From Streptomyces omiyaensis (lineage in GTDB: Bacteria > Actinomycetota > Actinomycetes > Streptomycetales > Streptomycetaceae), in contig NZ_BMVV01000043.1 in the NCBI RefSeq assembly GCF_014650895.1, forward strand, positions 1 through 32,123: a stretch of DNA of 32,123 bases. The letters run 5' to 3'. Below are positions 8,091-15,384 of the stretch, in pieces. A program made the position numbers and the translations under genes. Below the pieces are notes generated by a model. It ran no database searches, was not told where the DNA came from, and saw nothing but the letters and a program-made list of their open reading frames with translations. The number at the start of each line of letters is the position of its first letter. Position 1 is the stretch's first letter.

Positions 8091-9565
8091 GCGGAGGTCT
8101 CCTTGTCGTCGTGCCCGTCGTGCCCGCCGATCCCGCTGTTCCCGCCGTACCTGCTGGGCCCGGCGATTGCGCCGTGCCCGCCGTGCCCGCCGCGCAGGCG
8201 TCGTCCGGGGCCGCCCCATCGGGCCGGACGGGGTGCGGCGGACAGGCCCAGGTGGTCCCGGAGGGTGCCGCCGGTGTAGTCGTCGCGGTGGACGCCCTTC
8301 TCCTGGAGGATCGGCACGACGCGGTCCACGAAGTCGTCCAGGCCGCCCGGGACGAGGTGGGGGACCAGGACGAAGCCGTCGGCGCCCTCGGTCTGCACGT
8401 AGTCGTCGATGGCGTCCGCGACCGTCCGCGGGCTGCCGACGAACGTCTGCCGCCCGCCGACCTCGATGACCAGCTCCCGGATGGAGAGGTTCCGCTCCTC
8501 CGCGAGCCTGCGCCACTGCCGCGCCGTCTCCGCCCGGCCCTTGCGGAAGACGGAGTGTCCCTCCAGGAGAGGGACCTCGTCCTCGGGCTCGACGTCGGGC
8601 AGCGGCCCGTCCGGGTCGTAGCCGGACAGATCGCGGCCCCAGACCGCCTCCAGGTGGGCGATCGCGGTCTGCGGGCCGACCAGTCCACGGCTGATCTCCG
8701 CCGCGTACGCGGCGGCCTCCTCGTCGGTGTCCGCGACGACCACGCCGGCGGTGGGGAGGATCAGAAGGTCGTCGGGGCGCCGGCCGTACGCGGCCAGGCG
8801 GCGTTTCACGTCCCGGTAGAACTCCCGCGCCGCGTCGATCCGGTTGTGCCTGCTGAAGACGACCTCGGCGTCGGACGCGGCGAACTCCCGGCCCGTGTCG
8901 GACTCGCCGGACTGGATGATCACGGGGTGGCCCTGCGGGCCGGGCGGGGTGGTGAAGCGGCCGGAGATGTCGAAGTGCCGCCCCTGGTGGGTGAAGCGGC
9001 CGGCCCCGGGGGCGATGAACTCTCCCGTGCCCGCGTCGGCCTTCAGGTCGTCCTCCGACCAGCTGTCCCACAGCTTCCGTGCCGCGGTGAGGAACTCGGC
9101 GGCCCGGGTGTAGCGGTCGGCCTCGGGGAGGAAGCCGCCCCGGCGGAAGTTCTCGCCGGTGAAGGCGTCGTGGCTGGTGACCACGTTCCAGGCGGCCCGG
9201 CCGCCGCTGAGCCGGTCCAGGGTGGCGAACCGGCGCGCCACCTCGTACGGCTCGTTGAAGGTGGCGTTGACCGTGGCGGCGAGGCCCAGACGCGTGGTGA
9301 CGGCGGCCAGGGCGCTCAGCACGGTCAGGTTCTCCGGGCGTCCCGCGATGTCCAGGTCGTAGACCCGCCCCTTGTGCTCCCGCAGCCGCAGCCCTTCGGC
9401 GAGGAAGAAGAAGTCGAACTTGCCGCGCTCGGCGGTTCGCGCGAGCCGGATGAAGGAGTCGATGGATATCTGGCTCTCGGAGCGGGGGTCCGACCAGACG
9501 GTCACGTTGTGGATGCCGGGCAGCTGGGCTGCGAGATGCACCCGTCTTCCGACGGTGGCGGGCAC
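8087..9565 (-). CDS. NtaA/SnaA/DszA-family FMN-dependent monooxygenase (492 aa)
   Basis: The start GTG (9563-9565) follows a strong ribosome-binding site (AGGAGGAG). The sequence is a full-length member of the NtaA/SnaA/DszA monooxygenase family: VHLAAQLPGIHNVTVW, FDFFFLAEGLRLR, TTRLGLAATVNATFNEPYEV, FATLDRLSGGRAAWNVVTS and GHPVIIQSGESDTGREFAA are typical flavin- and substrate-pocket segments. These enzymes use FMNH2 from a partner reductase and O2 to cleave C-S, C-N or related bonds. After the usual C-terminus (LRDHLGLSAAPRPARW) there is an extra tail of about 45 residues rich in Gly and His (GGHGGHGAIAGPSRYGG, then GGHDGHDDKETSA), not part of the catalytic fold. It is the first gene of a two-gene operon. 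Confidence 0.9.
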   Translation of the reverse strand: MPATVGRRVHLAAQLPGIHNVTVWSDPRSESQISIDSFIRLARTAERGKFDFFFLAEGLRLREHKGRVYDLDIAGRPENLTVLSALAAVTTRLGLAATVNATFNEPYEVARRFATLDRLSGGRAAWNVVTSHDAFTGENFRRGGFLPEADRYTRAAEFLTAARKLWDSWSEDDLKADAGTGEFIAPGAGRFTHQGRHFDISGRFTTPPGPQGHPVIIQSGESDTGREFAASDAEVVFSRHNRIDAAREFYRDVKRRLAAYGRRPDDLLILPTAGVVVADTDEEAAAYAAEISRGLVGPQTAIAHLEAVWGRDLSGYDPDGPLPDVEPEDEVPLLEGHSVFRKGRAETARQWRRLAEERNLSIRELVIEVGGRQTFVGSPRTVADAIDDYVQTEGADGFVLVPHLVPGGLDDFVDRVVPILQEKGVHRDDYTGGTLRDHLGLSAAPRPARWGGPGRRLRGGHGGHGAIAGPSRYGGNSGIGGHDGHDDKETSA

Positions 9566-10189
9566 GGTGCGGTCTCCTCCTGCCGGGTACGGCGGCGAAA
9601 CGGGGGACGGGGTCCTTGCGCTGCCGGCGGGGGCAGGGCGCGGGAGCGGAGCGGGACGGCGACAGGAGCGTGGGCGGCGTGGTGGCTCTCCGAGCCTGCC
9701 CGCGAGGGGCGGCCCCTGCCCAGGCCGACCGGGCCCGCTTCACGAGGTGTTCATACCGGGGCGACGGACGCCGCGCCTTCGGCGGAGGACGCCTGCCGGA
9801 GCGCGCGGCTCTCCAAGGCGTCGCTGGGCGCCTCGGTGGAACCGGACGGCGGGACCCGTACGCAGACCGAGGTGTTCAGCCGGCTCACCGCCCGCGTCCC
9901 GGACGGGTGGCCCTGCGCCACGGGACCGTTGAGGGGCGGGGCTCCGTCGAGTACCGCCGGCGGGCCCATGCCGGACGTGTCCGTGCGCCTCGATCCGCAG
10001 TGGCAGCTTTTTCGGCCGGCGCGGAGGGCGCCGAGGGCGCGGTTGCGCTTCGCGCTGCCCGGTAGCGCCACGGGATTCGTCTACGGGCACGTCACCTTCG
10101 CCGCGGTCGGGTCCGCCCTGGGCGCGCGTGGCGGCTCTTCACACCGGCGGCGGCCCCCGGAGCGCGGTGCGGGAACCTCCGGGGGAGGG
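9566..10189. other. Long intergenic region, no convincing gene
   Basis: The space between the monooxygenase operon and the next gene is 715 bp. A plus-strand frame ending at 10201 has GC-rich third positions and somewhat protein-like text around 9860-10120 (TEVFSRLTARVPDGWP, MPDVSVRLDPQWQLF). It has no ribosome-binding site and no recognisable domain. It could be a remnant gene; I do not call it. Confidence 0.4.
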
Positions 10190-10236
10190 TCCGGCCCCTG
10201 AGGGCCGGAGGGCCACCGGAAGGACGCCCGGTGGCC
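10190..10236 (-). terminator. Two adjacent perfect hairpins
   Basis: TCCGGCCC/GGGCCGGA (10190-10209, CTGA loop) and GGCCACCGG/CCGGTGGCC (10211-10236, 8-nt loop) lie back to back, 45 bp past the stop of the minus-strand gene at 10281. Two GC-rich stems in tandem are a strong terminator candidate. Confidence 0.65.
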
Positions 10237-10280
10237 CGTGGCCCGGTGGCTCGCTGGGGAGGGGAGGCCGGGGGCCGGGG

Positions 10281-10925
10281 TCAGGAGCCGGCGGTCGGGA
10301 GGCCGAGGAAGAGGTCGAAGTAGGCGCCGACGGACAGGAGGAGGCCGAGACCGCCCAGGACCGCGCCGGCGACGGCGACCGCACGGACCCAGGCGGGCTG
10401 CCGAGGGCCGCCGAGGGCGAGGGCGAGGACGAGGACGCCGAGGAGCAGGGCGAGGAGGGCGAAGACGCCGTTGACGAGGGCGACGCTGTGCCAGGCGTCA
10501 CCGTAGATCTCGCTGATCTGCTCGGCGGGGGTCCCGGTTCCGGAGGTCTTGATCTGCCCGATCAGCGTCTCGCGTTCGGAGACCACGCGGCCGGCCCAGG
10601 AGCCGGTGAGGGCGACGACGGAGAGGGCGGCGGAGACCACGGCGGCGGCGCCGGCACCGATGCCGGTCGCCTGCGGCGCGGACGACTCGGCATCGCTCTC
10701 GTCGCTCTCACGGGCCTCGTCGGTCTCATCGGCCTCGTCGGTCCCGTCGGCCAAACTGTTCGCGTCGTCCGCGTCGTCCTGGCTGCCCGTGACGTCGGTG
10801 TCGGCGTCGTCCGCCGAGTCGGCCGCCTCGGCGCGCCGCGCCGTGGTGGAGTCGTCCGCGGCGGCGGATCCGGCGTCCGGCCCGGACGCCGTCTCTTCGG
10901 GCTTCTCGGTGATCTTCGTGTCCAT
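10281..10925 (-). CDS. Membrane protein with acidic disordered N-terminus (214 aa)
   Basis: Residues 1-85 are disordered and dominated by Asp, Glu, Ala and Ser (ADSADDADTDVTGSQDDADD, TDEADETDEARESDESDAES). Three hydrophobic segments follow: about 88-112 (IGAGAAAVVSAALSVVAL), 147-170 (VALVNGVFALLALLLGVLVL) and 178-208 (VRAVAVAGAVLGGLGLLLSV). The loop between the first two (ERETLIGQIKTSGTGTP) would be extracytoplasmic if the acidic tail is inside. No family is recognised. The ATG at 10925 has no Shine-Dalgarno sequence but a -10-like TAGCGT ends 7 nt upstream, consistent with leaderless transcription. Confidence 0.75.
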   Translation of the reverse strand: MDTKITEKPEETASGPDAGSAAADDSTTARRAEAADSADDADTDVTGSQDDADDANSLADGTDEADETDEARESDESDAESSAPQATGIGAGAAAVVSAALSVVALTGSWAGRVVSERETLIGQIKTSGTGTPAEQISEIYGDAWHSVALVNGVFALLALLLGVLVLALALGGPRQPAWVRAVAVAGAVLGGLGLLLSVGAYFDLFLGLPTAGS

Positions 10926-10932
10926 GGGGCGC

Positions 10933-10938
10933 ACGCTA
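10933..10938 (-). promoter_or_regulatory. -10 box (TAGCGT) for a leaderless transcript
   Basis: TAGCGT matches the actinobacterial TANNNT consensus and ends 7 nt before the ATG at 10925, placing the transcription start at the start codon. No clear -35 element is seen at 17-18 bp. Confidence 0.45.
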
Positions 10939-11004
10939 GGCGCCGTACATGAGAACGGTCTTAACCGGCCGGAGCCGCCGGCTCGCGCGGTCACCGCGCG
11001 CCGG

Positions 11005-11035
11005 ATATCGGACGATGTGATGACCGCATCGATAT
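11005..11035. promoter_or_regulatory. Inverted repeat ATATCG-N19-CGATAT in a divergent promoter region
   Basis: The arms ATATCG (11005-11010) and CGATAT (11030-11035) are exact complements. They sit between divergent genes starting at 10925 (minus) and 11071 (plus). TATGCT at 11033-11038 could be the -10 of the acetyltransferase gene, so a bound regulator would cover its promoter. AT-rich arms stand out here. Confidence 0.4.
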
Positions 11036-11070
11036 GCTGCCTCGTCTTCGAGGCCAGGAAGGACCGCACC

Positions 11071-11625
11071 ATGAGCAGCAGCGACACGAGCTTCTCCCCG
11101 TTCCCCGAGCAGACCGAGCTCCGGGGGGAGGGGCTCGTCCTGCGGGAGTGGACGGAGGCGGACGTGGCCGCCATGCCGGGGCTGTTCGAGGACCCCGACA
11201 TCGCGTACTGGACCCCGATCGTCTCGCCGTTCGACGAGCAGGCCGCCGCCATCAGGCTGCGACGGGCGCGGCAGCTGCGGGAGGACGGCGTGACCCTGCT
11301 GTTCGCGATCACCGTCGACGGCGGGGCACCGCTCGGGGAGGGGATGATGCGGCGGATCCCGGGCGGCTTCGAGCTGGGGTACGCCGTGGGTCCGGCCCAC
11401 CGGGGGCAGGGGCTCGCCGCGCGGACGGTGCGGCTGATGGCCTCCCACGCCGTCGAACGGCTCGGGGCGGAACGGGTGATCCTGGAGCTGGAGGCGGAGA
11501 ACGCCGCGAGCGTCGCCGTCGCCACCAAGGCCGGTTTCGTCCTGCTCGACGTACCGCTGATCGAGGGGGAGGAGAAGGGGCGCCCGTTCGTGCTCCAGAC
11601 CTGGGGCCTGCCCGGGGCCTCCTGA
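11071..11625 (+). CDS. GNAT family N-acetyltransferase (184 aa)
   Basis: The ATG at 11071 has a ribosome-binding site (AGGAAGGA) about 8 nt upstream. The protein fits the RimJ/RimL-like GNAT fold. It has the N-terminal segment LVLREWTEADVAAMPGLFED, the central beta strands (GGFELGYAVGP), and acetyl-CoA motif A with pyrophosphate-binding loop RGQGLA at residues 111-116, then ARTVRLMASHAVERLGAERV. Motif B (LELEAENAASVAVATKAGF) and a C-terminal strand (PFVLQTWGL) follow. It should transfer acetyl from acetyl-CoA to an amine on a protein N-terminus, antibiotic or metabolite. The acceptor cannot be inferred. It is transcribed away from the 214-aa membrane protein. Confidence 0.88.
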   Translation: MSSSDTSFSPFPEQTELRGEGLVLREWTEADVAAMPGLFEDPDIAYWTPIVSPFDEQAAAIRLRRARQLREDGVTLLFAITVDGGAPLGEGMMRRIPGGFELGYAVGPAHRGQGLAARTVRLMASHAVERLGAERVILELEAENAASVAVATKAGFVLLDVPLIEGEEKGRPFVLQTWGLPGAS

Positions 11626-11829
11626 GCCGCCGCCCCGCCCCCCGCCGCGCCCCTCGCCCCACCGGCCACCACTCGTCGGCCGTCACCCGCAGACCACCGC
11701 ACGCCGCGCCCCCGGCCGGCCTCCGTGACCTTCCCCGGCCGGACCTCGACCCGGCAACGCCCCGCAGGCGACCGGGAGCCGGGGCCGCGGGGGCGTCCGG
11801 CGGGCGTACGGTGGTCGTCGCCTGGGGTG

Positions 11830-13165
11830 ACAGCCGCGGGTCGGGGTCGGCGGGGTCCCGGATCCGCCGTCACCGGACGACGTGCGCGCGCCGGCCCGCC
11901 GGCCGCGCGGCGTCCTCGGCGGTACGCAGCGGCAGCTCGCCCGGGTCGGCGCCGCCCGCTCCCCCTCACCCGGGCGCGCCCGCCCCGTCCGGCCCGCGCC
12001 TCCACGAGCAGCGGCAGCCCGTCGCCGCCGCTGCCGAGCAGCGGGGACGCCCCGACGGCGGCGCCCGGCAGGGCCGCGGCCCCGGCGTCCCCGATCACCC
12101 TCACCGCCGCGGGAGGGAAGGCGAGCGCGGACGGCGTCACTCCGTGGACCGCCGTCGGGTCGGCGGCGCCCCGGACCCGGCCGACGGGCTCGACGAGCGA
12201 GGACTCCGCCCGCACGGTCCGGACGGCCACCGCGCGCGGCGTCGCCGGACCGCGCTCCCGCGCCGGACCGCCGGACGGCTCCCCCTTCCCCTCCCGAAGG
12301 GTGAACTCGGCTCCCGCCGCGCGCAGTCCGTGCGCCGCCCCGCAGCTCACCTCCCACCCCGCCGCCGCGTGCAGCAGCGGGAACGGCGCGTCGGGCAGCG
12401 TGTCGCCGTGCAGGAAGCACCGGGCCTCCGGCCCCCGCAGCTCGGGATGCTGGTCGGGGTACCGGTGGCGCACCCGCTCCTCGGCGAGGGCGTGGACCTT
12501 TCCGTACGAGGCCTCGGGGCCGAGCCGGTCCAGCGCCGCGAGGAGCGCGTGGCCGAAGTACCCGCGCGTGGCGTCGCCGATCGGGGCCTCGTGGGCCCGC
12601 TCGTGCTCCCGGCAGCCCGCGAGCAGCACGTGCCCGTGCCCCGGCCGCGCCGCCCGGCCGCCCGCGCCCCGCGCGGCGCCGCCGTCGGTCACCACGGCTG
12701 CCACGCCACCCCGCGCGACACGGCCCCGGCCGGCGCGGAGCGGTCGGCGCCGCCCGAGTGGCGGCAGTCCAGGACGGCGGCGACGTGGGCCCCCGGGCCG
12801 CGGTCTCCCCAGGAGCGCGCCCGGTTCGGTGTCCCACGGAAGCGGACGGCCGCCCGGACGCAGGCTGTCGGCACAGAGCAGGGCCTGGCTCGTCCCGGTC
12901 GCCGCGCGCGGGTCGTTCGCCGGCCGCTCGGTCCCGTGGCCGCTGGACCAGAGCAGGGCGGTCTCGTCCGGGCCGCCGCTCCCCAAGTGCCGCCGGATGG
13001 CGGCGAGTACGGCGTCGCGAGTGACGGCCGCCTTCCGCAGGGGCAGGACGTCCGCGCGGATCCCCTCCTGGCGCCGCGGCCGTTCCTCCGCCGCGATCAC
13101 GTCGTTGACGCAGCCGGTGAGCGGCTCGCCGGGGTGGTCGTCGATGCCCACGAGGAGGGCGCGCA
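11830..13165 (-). pseudogene. Caspase-family (peptidase C14-like) gene, multiply frameshifted
   Basis: From GTG 13165 the frame gives a caspase p20-type beginning (VRALLVGIDDHPGEPLTGCV) and the catalytic histidine motif (ALLWSSGHGTERP). The catalytic cysteine motif (HVAAVLDCRHSGG), however, is read only in a different frame (about 12800-12690, ending at a stop). The first frame is protein-like again from GHVLLAGCREHERAHEAPIG through ALLAALDRLG. Further on (about 11940-11830) sense returns in the second frame (ELPLRTAEDAARPAG), which meets a TGA before PADPDPRL. At least three frame changes and an internal stop are needed, so the gene is broken unless the sequence has several errors. Intact relatives are cysteine peptidases used in signalling or abortive responses. 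The N-terminal start is a best estimate. Confidence 0.75.
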
Positions 13166-13529
13166 CGCTTCGTACGCGCCGATCCTGCCAGGCGCCCGGT
13201 GCGCGGCCCGGTCGATTCCGGGGCGGAGGCCGGACGCGATCGGGGCGACCGGACGCGGGGATGGTAGAACCGGTCCTGGCCTCCCGCCGAAGGGAGTCGA
13301 CCAGGACGGACCCGCCGGAGCCGGCGGGCCGGACGGACCCGCCGGATTCGACGGGCCGGACGGGGCCGTCGGAGTCGGTGGATCGCACGGAACCGTCGGA
13401 GCCGGTGGATCGGACGGTCCTGCCGGATCCGATGGTCCTGCCGGCTCCGACGGTTCGGGCGGACCCGCCGGTTCGGGCGGACCCGCCGGAGCCGGCGGGG
13501 GACGAGAAGCGCGGAAGAGGAGAGCGGAC
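13166..13529. repeat. GC-rich degenerate repeat block between divergent genes
   Basis: From about 13300 to 13500 the sequence consists of degenerate GGACCCGCCGGA-like units, ending with an exact 18-bp tandem duplication (13452-13469 and 13470-13487). In the frame of the downstream gene it reads as Gly-X-Y collagen-like text (GPDGPAGFDGPDG), but that frame has no start codon here. A different frame holds the short ORF listed next. Confidence 0.55.
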
Positions 13530-13533
13530 GTGA
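13261..13533 (+). CDS. Possible small repetitive protein (90 aa)
   Basis: An ATG at 13261 opens a frame whose TGA (13531-13533) overlaps the GTG of the next gene in a GTGA arrangement typical of coupled genes. The product is low-complexity (RTDPPEPAGRTDPPDSTGRT, SVDRTEPSEPVDRTV) with no domain, and the ribosome-binding site is weak. The overlap is the only positive sign, so it may be a chance frame across the repeat block. Confidence 0.25.
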   Translation: MVEPVLASRRRESTRTDPPEPAGRTDPPDSTGRTGPSESVDRTEPSEPVDRTVLPDPMVLPAPTVRADPPVRADPPEPAGDEKRGRGERT

Positions 13534-14654
13534 CCGATGGGGCGCGGAACCCCTATGCCCCCGGCCCCGGCCAGGGGTACGGACCGACCGGCGGCCGGAC
13601 GGACGGTCACGGGCAGCCCTGGGGCCCGCCGCCCGCCGGCCCGGGAGGAGGGCCGCCGCCCGGTTCGACGGGCGGACCGCACGCCTCGGGGCAGCCGTGG
13701 GGCCCGCCGCCCGCCGGTCCCGCGTGGGGCCCGCCGCCCCCCGGCGGCCCGGGGATCCCGCCGCAGCCCGGCTACCCGCCGTCCGTGTCGCCGCGTTCGG
13801 GCTGGGAGCGCTTCCGCGAGGGGGACTGGCCGCCGTTCACGGACCTGGTGCGGCGGGTGCGGCTGCACGGCTGCGCGTGGGCCGTGCTGCTCGTCTGCCT
13901 CTGGCCCTTCCTGCTGCTCGCCCTCGGCTACCCGCTGGCCCGGTCGGCGGCCCGGCAGGCCCACCGGAAGTTCCCGGTCCGGGCCTACCCCCGCGTGGTC
14001 GACCCGTTCATGAAGCGGGTGCAGGACACCCGTGCCTGGACGGCGCTGGCGGCGAGCGCGCTGATCTTCGTCGTGTACGGGGCGGACCAGGACCTCGCGG
14101 ACCTCCAGGCCCAGTACTTCCTCCGGGTCACGACGACCCCCTGGCTGCTGCTGCTCACGGCCCCCCTCGTCATCCTGGCCGTGTTCCGGATGGCGCCGCC
14201 GTCGGCGCGCCCCCACATGCGGGCCAACCTGGCGGCCTCGGGCCGTGCGGCCCTCTGGTACTTCGGGGCGTTCACGGCGCTGCCGCTGCTCTTCGCGGCC
14301 ATGGTGACGCTGAGTCAGGGATTCTCCACGCTGCAGCCGGTGTTCATGATCGGTCTGATGGGGCCGGTGTTCTGGATGCTCTGCTACGTCGTCTTCGCCT
14401 CCCTCACCCTGGTCCCCTCCGTCTTCGGCGTCTCCCGGATCCACGCCGCCCTCCCGGCCCTGGTCACCGGTGTCCTCGTCTGGGAGGTGGCCGGTGTCGG
14501 CGTGGTGGTCTCCGGCATGCCGCCGGGCCCCCTCCTCGTCCAGCTCTGCGCCGTCGTGGGCGGACCGGCTTCCGTCACGGCGGTGGCCTGGTGGGAGATC
14601 ACCCGGCTCCGCGAGCGGTACGGCGTGACGCTGCGGGCCCGGACCGGCTCTTGA
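13530..14654 (+). CDS. Pro/Gly-rich multi-pass membrane protein (374 aa)
   Basis: The GTG at 13530 follows a purine-rich ribosome-binding site (GGAAGAGGAGAG). Residues 1-95 are a disordered Pro/Gly/Gln tract with repeated WGPPPAGP units. A soluble linker (WERFREGDWPPFTDLVRRVR) leads to about six membrane segments: AVLLVCLWPFLLLALGYPLA, TALAASALIFVVYGA, PWLLLLTAPLVILAVF, ALWYFGAFTALPLLFAAMV, IGLMGPVFWMLCYVVFASL and LVTGVLVWEVAGVGVVVSG, with another short one near the end. The proline-rich cytoplasmic N-terminus is common in Streptomyces membrane proteins and may bind partner proteins. No transporter or enzyme motif is visible. Its neighbour is the caspase-family pseudogene, but no functional link can be shown. 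Confidence 0.82.
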   Translation: MTDGARNPYAPGPGQGYGPTGGRTDGHGQPWGPPPAGPGGGPPPGSTGGPHASGQPWGPPPAGPAWGPPPPGGPGIPPQPGYPPSVSPRSGWERFREGDWPPFTDLVRRVRLHGCAWAVLLVCLWPFLLLALGYPLARSAARQAHRKFPVRAYPRVVDPFMKRVQDTRAWTALAASALIFVVYGADQDLADLQAQYFLRVTTTPWLLLLTAPLVILAVFRMAPPSARPHMRANLAASGRAALWYFGAFTALPLLFAAMVTLSQGFSTLQPVFMIGLMGPVFWMLCYVVFASLTLVPSVFGVSRIHAALPALVTGVLVWEVAGVGVVVSGMPPGPLLVQLCAVVGGPASVTAVAWWEITRLRERYGVTLRARTGS

Positions 14655-14660
14655 CCGTCC

Positions 14661-14682
14661 GGCGGCCGCGCGCCGCGCCGCC
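14661..14682. terminator. Hairpin between convergent genes
   Basis: GGCGGC (14661-14666) pairs with GCCGCC (14677-14682) across a CG-rich loop. It fills the 30-bp gap between the stops of the membrane-protein gene and the response-regulator gene and may serve as a bidirectional terminator. Confidence 0.4.
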
Positions 14683-14684
14683 GC

Positions 14685-15359
14685 TCAGCGCAGGCCGGGC
14701 CGGACCAGGCCCGACTCGTAGGCGTGGACGGCGGCCTGGGTGCGGTCGCGCAGCGAGAGCTTGGTGAGGATGCGGCTGACGTAGGTCTTCACGGTCTGCT
14801 CGGCGACGACGAGCCGCCCCGCGATCTCGGCGTTGGAGAGGCCCTGCGCGATGAGCGTCAGGACCTCCGTCTCGCGCTCCGACAGATCGCCCAGGCGGCT
14901 CGCCGACGGGGCCCGGGCGGCGGGGCTGAGGCGGGCGAACTCCGCGATCAGACGCCTCGTCAGGTGCGGGGCGAGCAGACCGTCGCCGCGGGCCACCACC
15001 CTTACCGCCTCGGCCAGTTCCTCGGCGGAGGCGTCCTTGAGGAGGAAGCCCGACGCGCCGGCGCGCAGCGCCTCGTACACGTACTCGTCCAGGTCGAAGG
15101 TGGTCAGGATCAGCACCTTGACGGTGGCGTCGGCGGGCGACGTCAGCAGCCGGGTGGCCTCGATGCCGCCGACGCCGGGCATCCGTATGTCCATCAGGAC
15201 GACGTCCGGGGAGAGTTCGGCGGCCCGGGCGACGGCGTCGGCGCCGTCGACGGCCTGGCCGACCACCTCGATGCCGGGCTCGGCGTTCAGCAGGACGGTG
15301 AAGCCCTGGCGGACCATCACCTGGTCGTCCACGATGAGCACTCTGACGACGTCGTTCAT
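14685..15359 (-). CDS. NarL/LuxR-family response regulator (224 aa)
   Basis: Residues 1-120 form a receiver domain with acidic pocket D11/D12, phosphoacceptor D57 (VVLMDIRMPG), conserved T86/T87 (LILTTFD) and K108 (GFLLKDA). Residues about 158-215 form a LuxR-type helix-turn-helix (LSERETEVLTLIAQGLSNAE, IAGRLVVAEQTVKTYVSRIL). The protein should be phosphorylated by the kinase encoded just upstream and then bind promoter DNA as a dimer. The start ATG lies in the second half of a 14-bp tandem duplication that also duplicates the AAGGA ribosome-binding site. Only 15 bp separate it from the kinase stop, so the two are co-transcribed. Target genes are unknown; the adjacent acyltransferase and hydrolase are candidates only by position. 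Confidence 0.95.
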   Translation of the reverse strand: MNDVVRVLIVDDQVMVRQGFTVLLNAEPGIEVVGQAVDGADAVARAAELSPDVVLMDIRMPGVGGIEATRLLTSPADATVKVLILTTFDLDEYVYEALRAGASGFLLKDASAEELAEAVRVVARGDGLLAPHLTRRLIAEFARLSPAARAPSASRLGDLSERETEVLTLIAQGLSNAEIAGRLVVAEQTVKTYVSRILTKLSLRDRTQAAVHAYESGLVRPGLR

Positions 15360-15384
15360 GTCACGTCCTTCATGTCACGTCCTT
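15357..15384. repeat. Perfect 14-bp tandem duplication at the kinase/regulator junction
   Basis: The 14-mer CATGTCACGTCCTT occurs at 15357-15370 and 15371-15384. On the coding strand each copy contains AAGGA followed by ATG. It therefore doubles the translation start region; the first ATG opens only a five-codon frame. Confidence 0.9.

Noticed and set aside
6831..9743. A 970-codon minus-strand frame over the monooxygenase pair
   Set aside because: Only the part from ATG 8090 is protein-like; the rest is an out-of-frame shadow of the upstream monooxygenase.
9616..10201. Plus-strand frames in the 9.6-10.2 kb gap
   Set aside because: Composition is partly protein-like but no ribosome-binding site, domain or coherent start supports a gene.
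11034..13529. Open plus-strand frame upstream of the Pro/Gly-rich membrane protein, including collagen-like text
   Set aside because: No start codon or ribosome-binding site is present in the Gly-X-Y part, and the distal part is antisense to the caspase remnant.
10281..14444. A very long minus-strand open frame (1387 codons)
   Set aside because: It strings together the 214-aa membrane protein, antisense of the acetyltransferase, part of the caspase-like gene and antisense of the membrane protein. It stays open only because stops are rare in GC-rich DNA.
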